Origin: Myxococcales bacterium
GTDB taxonomy: Bacteria; Myxococcota_A; Polyangia; Polyangiales; Polyangiaceae
Assembly: GCA_005777185.1 (NCBI GenBank)
Contig: SXNL01000007.1
Span: 1 to 64,000, forward strand
Direction: 5' to 3'
Length of the DNA: 64,000 nt
The position numbers and the translations under genes are program-made. Positions 1 to 7,341 of the stretch are shown piece by piece. How positions within the stretch are numbered: the stretch's first letter is position 1; each line of letters begins with the position of its first letter. The notes beneath the pieces are model-generated. The model made no database searches. It was not told the origin of the DNA and worked only from the letters and a program-made list of their open reading frames with translations.

Positions 1-315
1 CCGCCAGTCGGCACGACCCGCGGGTTCGTTGCGCAGGAATCGGGCTCGGGCGCGGGCTCGGGCTCGGGCTCGAAAATGAGGGGATTCCTCAGGGCGCGGG
101 TAGATGCGCTGCCCGCCGACGGGCGAGTCGAAACGGTCGACGACGTAGTTCGCGAACGCGTTCGGCGAGAGGTTCGCGATGTAGAGCCCGCGGACCTCGC
201 CCGAGCGGATGACCTCGGCCGCGATGCGGCGGACGTCCGCGTCCGAGACGCGGTGGTCGAGCTCGACCGCGTAGTCGGCCGACATGCCGTTGTAGCTGAT
301 GTTGAGGATCGCCAT
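1..315 (-). CDS. Small ubiquitin-like (beta-grasp) protein, partial at left edge
   Basis: The gene starts at an ATG (315-313) with a strong AAAAGGAG ribosome site and stays open to the window edge (105 codons). The first ~75 residues (MAILNISYNGMSADYAVEL...) suggest a small beta-grasp fold: two short strands, then the helix RRIAAEVIRSGEV, then VVDRF and RIYPRP. It begins 14 nt after a JAMM-protease remnant, the partner expected for bacterial Ubl/JAMM operons, so context drives the call. After RIYPRP the frame turns into alternating Arg-Ala made by a CGGGCT repeat and loses its G/C third positions. The +1 frame there reads an acidic Pro/Glu tail (EPEPEPAPEP) with normal codon bias. A frameshift, or an overlapping next gene (E1/E2-like partners lie beyond the edge in such operons), is possible. 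The Ubl assignment is inference from fold-like pattern and neighbour. Confidence 0.5.
   Translation of the reverse strand, partial: MAILNISYNGMSADYAVELDHRVSDADVRRIAAEVIRSGEVRGLYIANLSPNAFANYVVDRFDSPVGGQRIYPRPEESPHFRARARARARARFLRNEPAGRADWR
41..72. repeat. CGGGCT hexanucleotide tandem repeat
   Basis: Five tandem copies of CGGGCT (one with a single change) lie inside the 3' part of the Ubl-like gene. Read on the minus strand in the gene frame they give Arg-Ala repeats; in the +1 frame they give Glu-Pro repeats. A short echo (GGGCTCGGGCTC) occurs near 374-385 in the JAMM remnant. Confidence 0.8.
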
Positions 316-329
316 GGTCGTTCTCCTTT

Positions 330-668
330 TCAGGTCTTCATGCCGGACGCACGCCGGAGGAGCGCGGCCCACCAGGGCTCGGGCTCGACGGGCGTATCCA
401 CGTTTCGTGCACCCCGCCTCTGACGGCGGATCATGCCGTCCGGAGCGGCGACGGAGAATGCAAGCCGCGGGCCGAGCGCACCGTGCAGCGCCTCCATGGT
501 CGTCTCGTCCTCGTGCGAGAACGCGCGGGGGCCGACCGGGTGGCTGTGCGCGATCTCGACGAGCTTCTCGATCGCCTTCTCCCAGCGCGCGCGGATCTCG
601 GGCCAGCCTCCTCGAAAGAAGAGCTCAGCCCACCGCGAACCTAGACGAATAGATAGGTCCTGAATCCT
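330..668 (-). pseudogene. JAMM/MPN (Prok-JAB) protease, C-terminal remnant
   Basis: The frame reads ELFFRGGWPEIRARWEKAIE and then IAHSHPVGPRAFSHEDETTM. That is the JAMM zinc-protease signature HxHPxGxxxxSxxD, with both His, the Ser and the Asp present. JAMM proteins of this type remove or process ubiquitin-like modifiers. The N-terminal half, which should carry the conserved Glu and the first strands (roughly 60-70 residues), is missing. Upstream, the frame meets a TGA at 671-669 with no ATG, GTG, TTG or CTG start in between. The first ~14 codons overlap the 3' end of the PilZ gene in another frame. It ends 14 nt before the Ubl-like gene. I read this as a truncated remnant left by a rearrangement; a sequencing frameshift is the alternative. 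Confidence 0.7.
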
Positions 669-1185
669 TCAGGATATCATCCGGCCCGTCGTTGGCGGGC
701 GCGTGCCCCAGGATGGAGGTCGCCTGCAGGAACTTCAGCCCGAGCACGCAGCCCCCCTGCTCCTCCTGCACCCAGACCACCTTCGCCTTGCGCTGCCAGG
801 CGCAAGCGTCTTCTCGCACCTCGACCGTCATCTCCAACCCCCGCGTGACGACGGCGTCCTCGACGAGCACGCGGAGCCCCCCATCGCTCACGTTGAGGGT
901 CCAGCCGCCATGGCTCTCGTGCAACGACCAGATCGTCATGCGCGCCGAGAGCGGCCGCCTCGGGCTCACGCGGCGGTGGCTCTCCCGGATCGACCGCTCC
1001 GGGCCCTTCACGGCCGGGCGCTCCCCGGACCCGGGCGCCTCGGTCTGCGCAGGTGGCCGCACCGTGTCGGGGAGCGGCACGCGGGGCAAGGGGGCCGGCC
1101 GCCTCGCGCGTTGCGGCAACGCGACCAGCGTGTGAATCGGGATGTCCTCGGCCTCGAGGGTCTCCAGCCTGTACGCGTACCGCAT
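625..1185 (-). CDS. PilZ-domain protein, putative c-di-GMP receptor
   Basis: A 186-residue cytoplasmic protein. The C-terminal half is a PilZ domain: the RxxxR motif is in HRRVSPRRP near residue 72 and the (D/N)xSxxG motif is NVSDGG near residue 98, ending at the usual GLKFL strand. These two motifs bind cyclic di-GMP in the family, so it probably relays that second messenger. The first ~65 residues are Pro/Arg-rich and probably disordered. About 35 residues after GLKFL (to the stop at 625) do not belong to a normal PilZ fold and overlap the truncated JAMM frame, so the 3' end may have been altered by the same rearrangement. It is transcribed divergently from the downstream Ser/Thr kinase gene. 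Confidence 0.75.
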   Translation of the reverse strand: MRYAYRLETLEAEDIPIHTLVALPQRARRPAPLPRVPLPDTVRPPAQTEAPGSGERPAVKGPERSIRESHRRVSPRRPLSARMTIWSLHESHGGWTLNVSDGGLRVLVEDAVVTRGLEMTVEVREDACAWQRKAKVVWVQEEQGGCVLGLKFLQATSILGHAPANDGPDDILKDSGPIYSSRFAVG

Positions 1186-1276
1186 GAGCGAAAAAACGAC
1201 CGCCCGCGCGGGGGATTAACGTCCGGGTTCTCTCGCCCGTCCTGTCGTGAGAAGGTATCCTTCCTTGTCGCCCCCC

Positions 1277-2677
1277 ATGGATCGCACCCTGCCCCGGCCC
1301 GGTGACGTCGTCGCCGGCAAGTACGAGATCGAGCGCATCGCCGGCGAGGGCGGCATGGGCGTCGTGTACGCGGCGAGGCACGTGGTGTTCAACCAGCGGG
1401 TCGCCCTCAAGGTCCTCTTCGCCGAGACGGCCGCGAGGGACTCCGCGGTGGAGCGCTTCGCCCGCGAGGTGCAGGCCGCCGCCCGCATCAAGAGCGCCCA
1501 CGTCGCGCACGTCATGGACGCGGGGGCGATCGAGAACGGGCTGCCGTTCCTCGCGATGGAGTTCCTGGAGGGCGAGAACCTGGAGCAGTTGCTCGAGCGC
1601 AAGGCTCGCCTCCCGATGGAGGACGTGGCGAGCTACATCCTCCAGGCCCTCGAGGCGGTCGGCCTCGCCCACGCGCAGGGGATCATCCACCGCGACCTCA
1701 AGCCGCCGAACCTTTTCATCGCGATCCAGCCCGACGGCTCGAAGATCCTCAAGATCCTCGACTTCGGGATCTCGAAGACGATGAAGAAGGCGGACCGAAA
1801 CGACAAGGTCCTCACGAACGACGGCAACATCCTCGGCTCGCCAGCGTACATGTCGCCCGAGCAGCTCCGCGATCCCAGGCTGATCGACCACCGCGCCGAC
1901 ATCTGGTCGCTCGGCGCCGTCATGTACGAGCTCATCACGGGGGTGATGCCGTTCGATGCCGACGGAGGCATCGGTGAGGTCTTCGCGGCGATCCTCGAGA
2001 AGGACCCGATCCCGCCCCGCGCGAGGAACCCCGAGGTCCCCGAGGGCCTCGAGAGGGTCGTGCTGCGTTGCCTCCAGAAGTCGCCGGACGCGCGCTTCCA
2101 GTCCGCCTACGCCTTCGCGACCGAGCTTGCGCCCTTCGCGCACGAGTCCTGGCGCCACATCCCGCTCAAGCTCGACACCATCGTCGCGCGCGAGAGCATG
2201 AGGGACCTGCCCACACCCGGCTACGGCATCGAGGCGGTGAGCTTCGTGCGGCCCGATTCGCGCGCCTCGGTGCCAGGCCTGGGGCCGCTCCGCCCCGTCG
2301 CGCCGTCGTCCCCGACGCTGCCCGAGGGATCGCAGCCGGGGTTCACGGTGCCCACCCCCGAGGGCAAGCGCCCTGGCCGCACGCGCGTGATCGTCGCGGC
2401 GGTCGCCGTCGCGGTCGCCGGATCGCTCGCGCTCGGGTTCCTCCTCCTTCGCCAGCCGCCGATCCAGGGCGCGATCCGCTCGGCGCCGCCACCCGCGCAG
2501 GACCTGACGAGCGAACCCATCAGCTTCTCGAAACCGGCGACCACTGCCCCCGCGCCCAGCGACTCCGTGACCGAGCCAGCGGAGGTGCCGGCGGCGAGCG
2601 CGGACTCGGGCGCGCCGAAGGTCGCCGGCCCACAAAAGAAGCCGCTGCGCCCGAAGTTCCTGCATACTCCGGACTAG
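1277..2677 (+). CDS. Membrane-anchored Ser/Thr protein kinase (Hanks type)
   Basis: A 466-residue protein with an N-terminal kinase domain (about residues 15-280). The Gly-rich loop is GEGGMG, the ATP-binding Lys is in VALKVL, the catalytic loop is HRDLKPPN near residue 138, and the metal site is DFGIS near 161, followed by an SPAYMSPEQ activation segment. A Pro-rich linker leads to one membrane helix (VIVAAVAVAVAGSLALGFLLL, about 372-392) and a short Pro/Ala tail outside the membrane without PASTA repeats. I chose the ATG at 1277, directly before the kinase fold; a GTG at 1247 adds ten residues with no supporting features. A PP2C phosphatase encoded 2.7 kb downstream is a natural counterpart. 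Confidence 0.93.
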   Translation: MDRTLPRPGDVVAGKYEIERIAGEGGMGVVYAARHVVFNQRVALKVLFAETAARDSAVERFAREVQAAARIKSAHVAHVMDAGAIENGLPFLAMEFLEGENLEQLLERKARLPMEDVASYILQALEAVGLAHAQGIIHRDLKPPNLFIAIQPDGSKILKILDFGISKTMKKADRNDKVLTNDGNILGSPAYMSPEQLRDPRLIDHRADIWSLGAVMYELITGVMPFDADGGIGEVFAAILEKDPIPPRARNPEVPEGLERVVLRCLQKSPDARFQSAYAFATELAPFAHESWRHIPLKLDTIVARESMRDLPTPGYGIEAVSFVRPDSRASVPGLGPLRPVAPSSPTLPEGSQPGFTVPTPEGKRPGRTRVIVAAVAVAVAGSLALGFLLLRQPPIQGAIRSAPPPAQDLTSEPISFSKPATTAPAPSDSVTEPAEVPAASADSGAPKVAGPQKKPLRPKFLHTPD

Positions 2678-2756
2678 CGCCGGTTCGCCGCAGACCTCAC
2701 CCTCCCGGCCTGCCCTCCGAGAAAGGGAGGGGAGGAGCGCTACCGGCCCGTGCCTC

Positions 2757-3764
2757 ATGGTCTCACGCCGTTTCCTCGCCCGGGGATTGCTCGCGCTCGC
2801 GCTACCCTCCTCCGCTCTCGCGGAGGTGCCCGCGGAGGGCACCCATGCGCCCGCGCGAGAGAGCCCCGAGGCGCGCGCGGAGCGGCTGTTCCACCAGGCC
2901 GAGCGCCACTTCGACGCGGGCGAGATCGCCCCCGCCTGCCAGGCGTGGTCGGAGAGCCTGAAGCTCGCGCCCAAGCTCGGCACGCTGCTCAACCTCGCGC
3001 TCTGTCACGAGACCCAGGGCAAGACCGCGACCGCGTGGACGGAGTACCACTACGGCGCGGCGTGGGCGGCCCAGAACGATCAGAAGGAGCGGCAGGAGTT
3101 CGCGCATGATCACGCGCGCGGCCTCGAGCGGAAGCTGCCGCGCATCCAGCTCCAGCTGCCCGAGGACCGGCAGATCGCGGTCATCGAGATCGACGGGGAG
3201 CCCCTGCCAGAGCCCTACTGGTTCCTGCCGCACTACCTCGACCCGGGCGATCACACGATCACGGTCTCCGCGCCGGGCAAGGTGCGGAGAACGATCGAGG
3301 TCCACGTCCTCGCGGGGCTGAGCGCGCAGAGCGTGCCCATCCTGCCGCTCGACGATGCGCCGCTCCCGGCCACGCCGCGCGGGGCAGCGCCTTCGCCGCC
3401 AGCGGGGACGCAGCGGTGGGACACGCGGTGGCGCACCGTCGGCTACGGCACCCTCGGCGCGGGCCTCGTCGGCATCGGCATGGGGTCCGTGTTCGGGATC
3501 CGCGCGATATCCCTGCGCGACGACATCGGCTCGCGCTGCGCGGGGAGCGCGTGCACGCCTGAAGGGGCCGCGATCCGGGACGACGCGCGGACCAGTGCCA
3601 CGATATCGACGGTGTCGTTCGCGGCCGGCGCGGTCGCGCTCGGCGTCGGCGCGTTTCTCGTGGTCACCGGGAAGCGTCCGGTGCCCGACGCTTCCACGCG
3701 GGCGGCGCTCGTTCCCTTCCTGGATCCAGGCATGCGCGCCGTGGGCGTTCGAGGCGCCTTCTGA
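2757..3764 (+). CDS. Secreted TPR/PEGA-like protein
   Basis: A 335-residue protein with a signal peptide (SRRFLARGLLALALPSSALA). The next ~90 residues are helical and TPR-like (AERLFHQAERHFDAGEIAPA then LLNLALCHETQGKTA). A beta-rich PEGA-like stretch follows (EIDGEPLPEPYWFLPHYLDPG then HTITVSAPGK), then a Pro linker and two C-terminal membrane helices (GYGTLGAGLVGIGMGSVFGI and ISTVSFAAGAVALGVGAFLVV). This arrangement is very common in myxobacterial envelope proteins of unknown job. It follows the kinase gene by 79 bp and its stop overlaps the next start by one base (TGATG), so it is probably co-transcribed with the lipoprotein. No enzymatic motif is visible. Confidence 0.8.
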   Translation: MVSRRFLARGLLALALPSSALAEVPAEGTHAPARESPEARAERLFHQAERHFDAGEIAPACQAWSESLKLAPKLGTLLNLALCHETQGKTATAWTEYHYGAAWAAQNDQKERQEFAHDHARGLERKLPRIQLQLPEDRQIAVIEIDGEPLPEPYWFLPHYLDPGDHTITVSAPGKVRRTIEVHVLAGLSAQSVPILPLDDAPLPATPRGAAPSPPAGTQRWDTRWRTVGYGTLGAGLVGIGMGSVFGIRAISLRDDIGSRCAGSACTPEGAAIRDDARTSATISTVSFAAGAVALGVGAFLVVTGKRPVPDASTRAALVPFLDPGMRAVGVRGAF

Positions 3765-4309
3765 TGCGCCGCGAGGGGGCGGCGGCGCTCGTGCTCTCCG
3801 CGGCGGCGGGCTGCTCCTACCTCATCGGCGTCTCCGGGGACGCAACCTTGCTTCCGGCCGAGGGCGATGCGAGCGACGCCGGGCACGCGCAGGATGGCCT
3901 CGCGCCCGTCCTCGACGCGGGCCTCGCGATGCCCGACGCCGATGGAATGTCGCCGTTCTCGTCTCCGGGCGTGATCGCGTGCGCGGGCGGCACGTGCGCC
4001 GTGCCCGACAACGCCTGCTGCCACCCACCGGAGGCCGGCGCGGCGTGCCAGCCCGAGAGCACGCCCTGCGCGGGCCCGGAGCGCGTGTGCGACGAGACCG
4101 AGGACTGTCCCGAAGGCGAGGTGTGCTGCGTCGTCGAGGTGCGGACCACCGCGTTCGGCACGGCGTGCCGCGAGGCGTGCGATCCGGGACAGCCGCGGGC
4201 CTGCGCGAGGCCGTCGGAGTGCGACGGGAGGCCGTGCGTCGAGATCGCTTGCGCGGGAACGCGTGTGCGGACCTGCAACGGCGAGGGGGCGGAGGCCGGC
4301 TGCAAGTAG
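3764..4309 (+). CDS. Cys-rich lipoprotein of unknown function
   Basis: A 181-residue protein with a short lipoprotein signal (ALVLSAAAGCSYL, lipobox AAGC). A linker rich in Asp, Ala and Gly follows, then about 110 residues with some 20 cysteines in short pairs (CAGGTCAVPDNACC, CDETEDCPEGEVCC). That spacing suggests a disulfide-bonded secreted domain anchored to the membrane by lipid. It is translationally coupled to the upstream secreted protein by a one-base overlap. I do not recognise a named family; myxobacterial genomes carry many such proteins. Confidence 0.7.
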   Translation: MRREGAAALVLSAAAGCSYLIGVSGDATLLPAEGDASDAGHAQDGLAPVLDAGLAMPDADGMSPFSSPGVIACAGGTCAVPDNACCHPPEAGAACQPESTPCAGPERVCDETEDCPEGEVCCVVEVRTTAFGTACREACDPGQPRACARPSECDGRPCVEIACAGTRVRTCNGEGAEAGCK

Positions 4310-4333
4310 GGGCGGAACTTTTCGCCCACCCGG

Positions 4334-5077
4334 TTGTCACGCCGGCGGATGAAAGACCCGCGCGCCAGGCCCGTGGCCGGCGCGGCCGGCGCCGGTTCGA
4401 CCCCCGCGGCCGACCCCGCGCTGGCGTCCACCCTTACCCATTTACCTCCGAAGCTGGCACGATGGCTCGACGTGGCCCTCCCTGACGAAGTCGAAGCGCG
4501 GCTCGTGGAGCGCCTCGTGGCGCGCGACGAGCGAGCCTTCAACGAGCTCGTCCGCACCTACGAGCGGCGGGTCGTGGGGCTGGTCACCCGCATGCTGAAC
4601 AACCGCGCGGAGGCCGAGGAGGTCAGCCAGGAGGTCTTCGTCCAGGTGTTCAAGGGCATCGGGTCGTTCCGCCGCGACGCGAAGCTATCGACGTGGATCT
4701 TCTCCATCACGATGAACCTCACGAAGAACCGCTCGAAGTACCTCGCGCTCCGCAAGACACGCCAGCAGGACGAGCTCGGCGGCGTCATCGAGCGCGCGGC
4801 CTTCGGTGACTCCGCCAAGACCAACGCGAGCCGCATCGAGCGGCCCGACGAGGCGCTCGCCGGCAAGCAGATCGAGACCATCGTCCAGGAGGCCATGCTG
4901 GAGATCGACCCCTCCTTCCGCGAGTGCCTCATTTTGCGCGACGTCGAGGAGTTGAGCTACGAGGAGATCGAGACCATCACGGGCCTTCCCGCGGGCACCG
5001 TGAAGAGCAAGCTGTTCCGTGCGAGGAACAAGCTGCGCGAGATCGTCGAGGAGCGACTCGGAGAGAAGCTGAGATGA
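4334..5077 (+). CDS. ECF-type RNA polymerase sigma factor
   Basis: A 247-residue sigma-70 family protein. Region 2 runs from FNELVRTYERRVVGLVTRML through AEEVSQEVFVQVF to LSTWIFSITMNL, and region 4 contains the DNA-binding helix pair LSYEEIETITGLPAGTVKSK and LFRARNKLRE. There is no region 3, so it is an extracytoplasmic-function type that redirects RNA polymerase to stress or envelope promoters. About 65 residues before region 2 are Ala/Pro-rich and extra for the class; a later start is possible. The stop overlaps the next gene start (ATGA), the usual arrangement with a membrane-bound regulator. Confidence 0.93.
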   Translation: MSRRRMKDPRARPVAGAAGAGSTPAADPALASTLTHLPPKLARWLDVALPDEVEARLVERLVARDERAFNELVRTYERRVVGLVTRMLNNRAEAEEVSQEVFVQVFKGIGSFRRDAKLSTWIFSITMNLTKNRSKYLALRKTRQQDELGGVIERAAFGDSAKTNASRIERPDEALAGKQIETIVQEAMLEIDPSFRECLILRDVEELSYEEIETITGLPAGTVKSKLFRARNKLREIVEERLGEKLR

Positions 5078-5373
5078 GCGACCAGGACCCCCCCGACTCC
5101 GCCGACGACCGCCTGATGAAGGACCTCATCAAGCGCTCGCTCGGCGCGCGCGACGACGACCCGCTCGCCCCCACACCGGGCCATCCGGAAGGAAAGAGCC
5201 TGCTTCCCGCGGTGCAGAAGAAGCTCCGGGTCCGGTCGAAGGGGAAGTTCTACGGGGACGGCTGGTCCACGTCGCAGAGCAAGATCAGCTACGCGGTGAT
5301 CGCGCTCGTGATGCTGCTCGTGATCGCCCTGTGCTGGTTCGCCCTCGGCCCCACCGGGGTCACGGGGCACTGA
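5074..5373 (+). CDS. Small one-helix membrane protein, possible sigma-factor partner
   Basis: A 99-residue protein starting inside the stop of the sigma-factor gene (ATGA overlap), so the two are translationally coupled. It has a charged cytoplasmic N-terminal part with a helix (DRLMKDLIKRSL) and one membrane helix near the C-terminus (ISYAVIALVMLLVIALCWFAL), ending in a short outside tail. Position and topology suggest an anti-sigma-like role. However, I see no zinc anti-sigma motif (HxxxCxxC) and no recognisable anti-sigma fold, so the function is inference from context. The neighbouring phosphatase gene converges on it with a 17 bp gap. Confidence 0.65.
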   Translation: MSDQDPPDSADDRLMKDLIKRSLGARDDDPLAPTPGHPEGKSLLPAVQKKLRVRSKGKFYGDGWSTSQSKISYAVIALVMLLVIALCWFALGPTGVTGH

Positions 5374-5390
5374 CGCGGACGCGAACCTGA

Positions 5391-6164
5391 CTACGCCACC
5401 CAGCGGGCGAGCACGACCGTGATGTTGTCGGGGCCGCCGTTCTCGTTCGCACGCTCGATCAGCCGTGAGGCGGAGCGCTTCAGGTCCTGGCCCTGCCCCT
5501 CGGTCACGATCTCGAGGATCTCGTCGTCGGTGACCGGACCGGAGAGGCCGTCCGAGCAGAGCAGGTACAGGTCGTCGGCCCGCGGCTGCTCGAAACGCGT
5601 GTCCACCTTGACGGTGTCCTTCATGCCGAGGGCGCGCACGATGACGTTCTTGTGCGGGAAGTTCGCGATCTCCTCGGGCGTGAGGCGACGCATCTTGATG
5701 TAGTCGTTGAGGAGCGAGTGGTCCTCCGTCAGGAGCTCGAGCTTGGCGTCGCGCGCGCGGTACACCCGGGAGTCCCCGACGTGGGCCACGTAGACGCCGC
5801 CCTCCACGGCGAACATCGTGACGAGCGTGGTGCCCATTCCGCGCTGTTTGGCGTCGCGCTGAGCGCTCTCGTAGATCCGGAGGTTGGCGAGCTTGATGGC
5901 CGTGATCAGACGGTTTTCCTCGTAGCCCTTGGAGCGGTCCATCTTGTAGGGCCATGTGCGCTCGGGATCGTCGGCCGTCGCGACGAAGAACTCGCGCATG
6001 GCGTCGACCGCCATCTTGCTCGCGACCTCGCCCGAGGCGTGGCCCCCCATGCCGTCCGCAACGATGTACAGGCCGCTCTCCTCGATGATCGAGAAGTTGT
6101 CCTCGTTGTGGTTGCGCTTCATGCCGACGTTCGTCTCGCCGGCGACCTCGATTCGAAGGGCCAC
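5391..6164 (-). CDS. PP2C-family Ser/Thr protein phosphatase
   Basis: A 257-residue cytoplasmic phosphatase with the metal-binding PP2C motifs in order: KRNHNEDNF near the N-terminus, VADGMGGHASG, HVGDSRVYR, and LLCSDGLSGPVTDDE near residue 195. It is the length of a stand-alone prokaryotic PP2C domain. It probably reverses phosphorylation by Hanks-type kinases such as the one encoded at 1277. I chose the GTG at 6164 (ribosome-site-like AAGGATGG upstream, immediately before ALRIEVAGETNVG); the ORF extends to a TTG at 6200 that would add 12 residues. The HtrA-like gene lies 39 bp upstream on the same strand, so the two may share a transcript. Confidence 0.92.
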   Translation of the reverse strand: MALRIEVAGETNVGMKRNHNEDNFSIIEESGLYIVADGMGGHASGEVASKMAVDAMREFFVATADDPERTWPYKMDRSKGYEENRLITAIKLANLRIYESAQRDAKQRGMGTTLVTMFAVEGGVYVAHVGDSRVYRARDAKLELLTEDHSLLNDYIKMRRLTPEEIANFPHKNVIVRALGMKDTVKVDTRFEQPRADDLYLLCSDGLSGPVTDDEILEIVTEGQGQDLKRSASRLIERANENGGPDNITVVLARWVA

Positions 6165-6203
6165 GACCCCATCCTTCCAAGAAGGATGGAGCCGTGTCAA
6201 CCG

Positions 6204-7193
6204 CTACTTCTCCGGAGGTGAGCGCAGGATGACCGACACGTCGCGGAACTTTCCGTCGCCATAGACGAGCAGCTTCACGTTCTGGCCGATCTGCTTGGTC
6301 GCGATGACCTCGGCGAGGCCCTCGAATGTGTCGATCGGCTTCCCGTCCACGGCGACGATGAGGTCCCCGTTCTCGCCGGCGCGCAGGCCCGCCTTCTCGG
6401 CCGGGCTCTGCGGCATGACGCCAAGGACGCGGACTCCCTTCACATTTCCGTGCGCGGCCGGCGCCACGCCGAGCCCGAGCCAGGGCGCGGGCCGCACAGC
6501 CGAGGCGGGGGTACGCATGAGGAACTGGCGGATCACCGAGATGGGGACCCCGATCGTGACGGGGACGCAGGGGCCGTCGCCGACCTTGCAAGCCCGCGCG
6601 AGCAACGCGACCACGCTGCCCGACGGATCCAGGATGGGTGTCCCCGCGGCGGAAGGGCTCCCCTTGAGGTCGAGGTCGAGGACGTTGCCGAGGGTCTCGC
6701 CCTCCTTCGTCCTCGCGTCCGTCCGCATCTTCAGGAGGACCGGTACGAGCGCCGGCACCTTTCCCCGGAGGGGAGTCGCGGTCTTGAGCTCGATCGCCGT
6801 GGGATCGGCGTCGCTCGCGACCAGGCCGTCCTTCCACGTCCCGCTCTGCGGCACGAGAAGGGCGAGATCCCACGCGGGATCGCGGTGCCCGACCTTGACC
6901 CTGACGACGCTCCCGTCGGCGTACCTGAGGTCGGCCACGTCCGACCCCGCGAGCGGGGAGAGCGCCGTCACCACCCGCCCGTCCTTCGCGAGGATGGTGC
7001 CGATCGCGAGCGGGCGACCATCACGCTCTATCAGGGCAAGGCCCTTGTGGAGGGGCGTCTCCAGCGGCGGCTGGGGTGCCGCCGTGGCCTGCCCCGGCGG
7101 CGGCAACGGCGGCGGTGGCGGAGGCGCCGCGTGCACGACCGTCGAGAGGGCGACGACGGCGACGGCGGCGAGCGGGCGGGTGGGGTTGCGCAT
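6204..7193 (-). CDS. HtrA-like trypsin-fold/PDZ protein, apparently without catalytic residues
   Basis: A 329-residue exported protein. It has a signal peptide (AVAVVALSTVVHA), a Pro-rich linker, a trypsin-like beta-barrel (GTILAKDGRVVTALSPLAG through GTPILDPSGSVVALLA) and a C-terminal PDZ domain (about 235-325; GVMPQSPAEKAGLRAGENGD). In active HtrA/DegP proteins the His sits in TNxHV and the Ser in GNSGGP. Here the matching stretches read TALSPL and GSPSAAGTPI, so I see neither the His nor a canonical GNSGGP. It may act as a binding or chaperone protein in the periplasm. I use the ATG at 7193, preceded by GGAGGGAT; the ORF could start at 7277 but that would hide the signal peptide. Confidence 0.82.
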   Translation of the reverse strand: MRNPTRPLAAVAVVALSTVVHAAPPPPPPLPPPGQATAAPQPPLETPLHKGLALIERDGRPLAIGTILAKDGRVVTALSPLAGSDVADLRYADGSVVRVKVGHRDPAWDLALLVPQSGTWKDGLVASDADPTAIELKTATPLRGKVPALVPVLLKMRTDARTKEGETLGNVLDLDLKGSPSAAGTPILDPSGSVVALLARACKVGDGPCVPVTIGVPISVIRQFLMRTPASAVRPAPWLGLGVAPAAHGNVKGVRVLGVMPQSPAEKAGLRAGENGDLIVAVDGKPIDTFEGLAEVIATKQIGQNVKLLVYGDGKFRDVSVILRSPPEK

Positions 7194-7288
7194 GACGGAT
7201 CCCTCCGGCTGAGAGCAAGACGGGGGCCAGGGGCCGGGCGCGGCGCGCTGGCGTGAAGGCACGCGCGAGCGTGCCAAAGTCGAGCATA

Positions 7289-7310
7289 GCAGGCGGGCCT
7301 GCGCTTGACA
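7289..7310. promoter_or_regulatory. Palindrome next to a TTGACA box, possible argC-operon promoter region
   Basis: The gap between the divergent HtrA-like gene and the small membrane gene contains a perfect palindrome GCAGG-CGGG-CCTGC (7289-7302). A consensus -35 box TTGACA (7305-7310) follows, facing the arginine operon. The -10 region 17 nt later reads TTCAGA, a weak match, so this is only a candidate promoter with a possible operator. Confidence 0.3.
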
Positions 7311-7341
7311 GGAGCGGACGGGTGTAGTTCAGAGTTCACGC

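Noticed and set aside
76-652. Plus-strand ORFs over the JAMM/Ubl region (76-423 and 299-652)
   Set aside because: Opposite to the strand that carries HSHPVGP and the Ubl start; no codon-bias or motif support.
1247-1276. GTG start of the kinase at 1247
   Set aside because: It would add RRYPSLSPP with no function; ATG 1277 sits immediately before the kinase fold.
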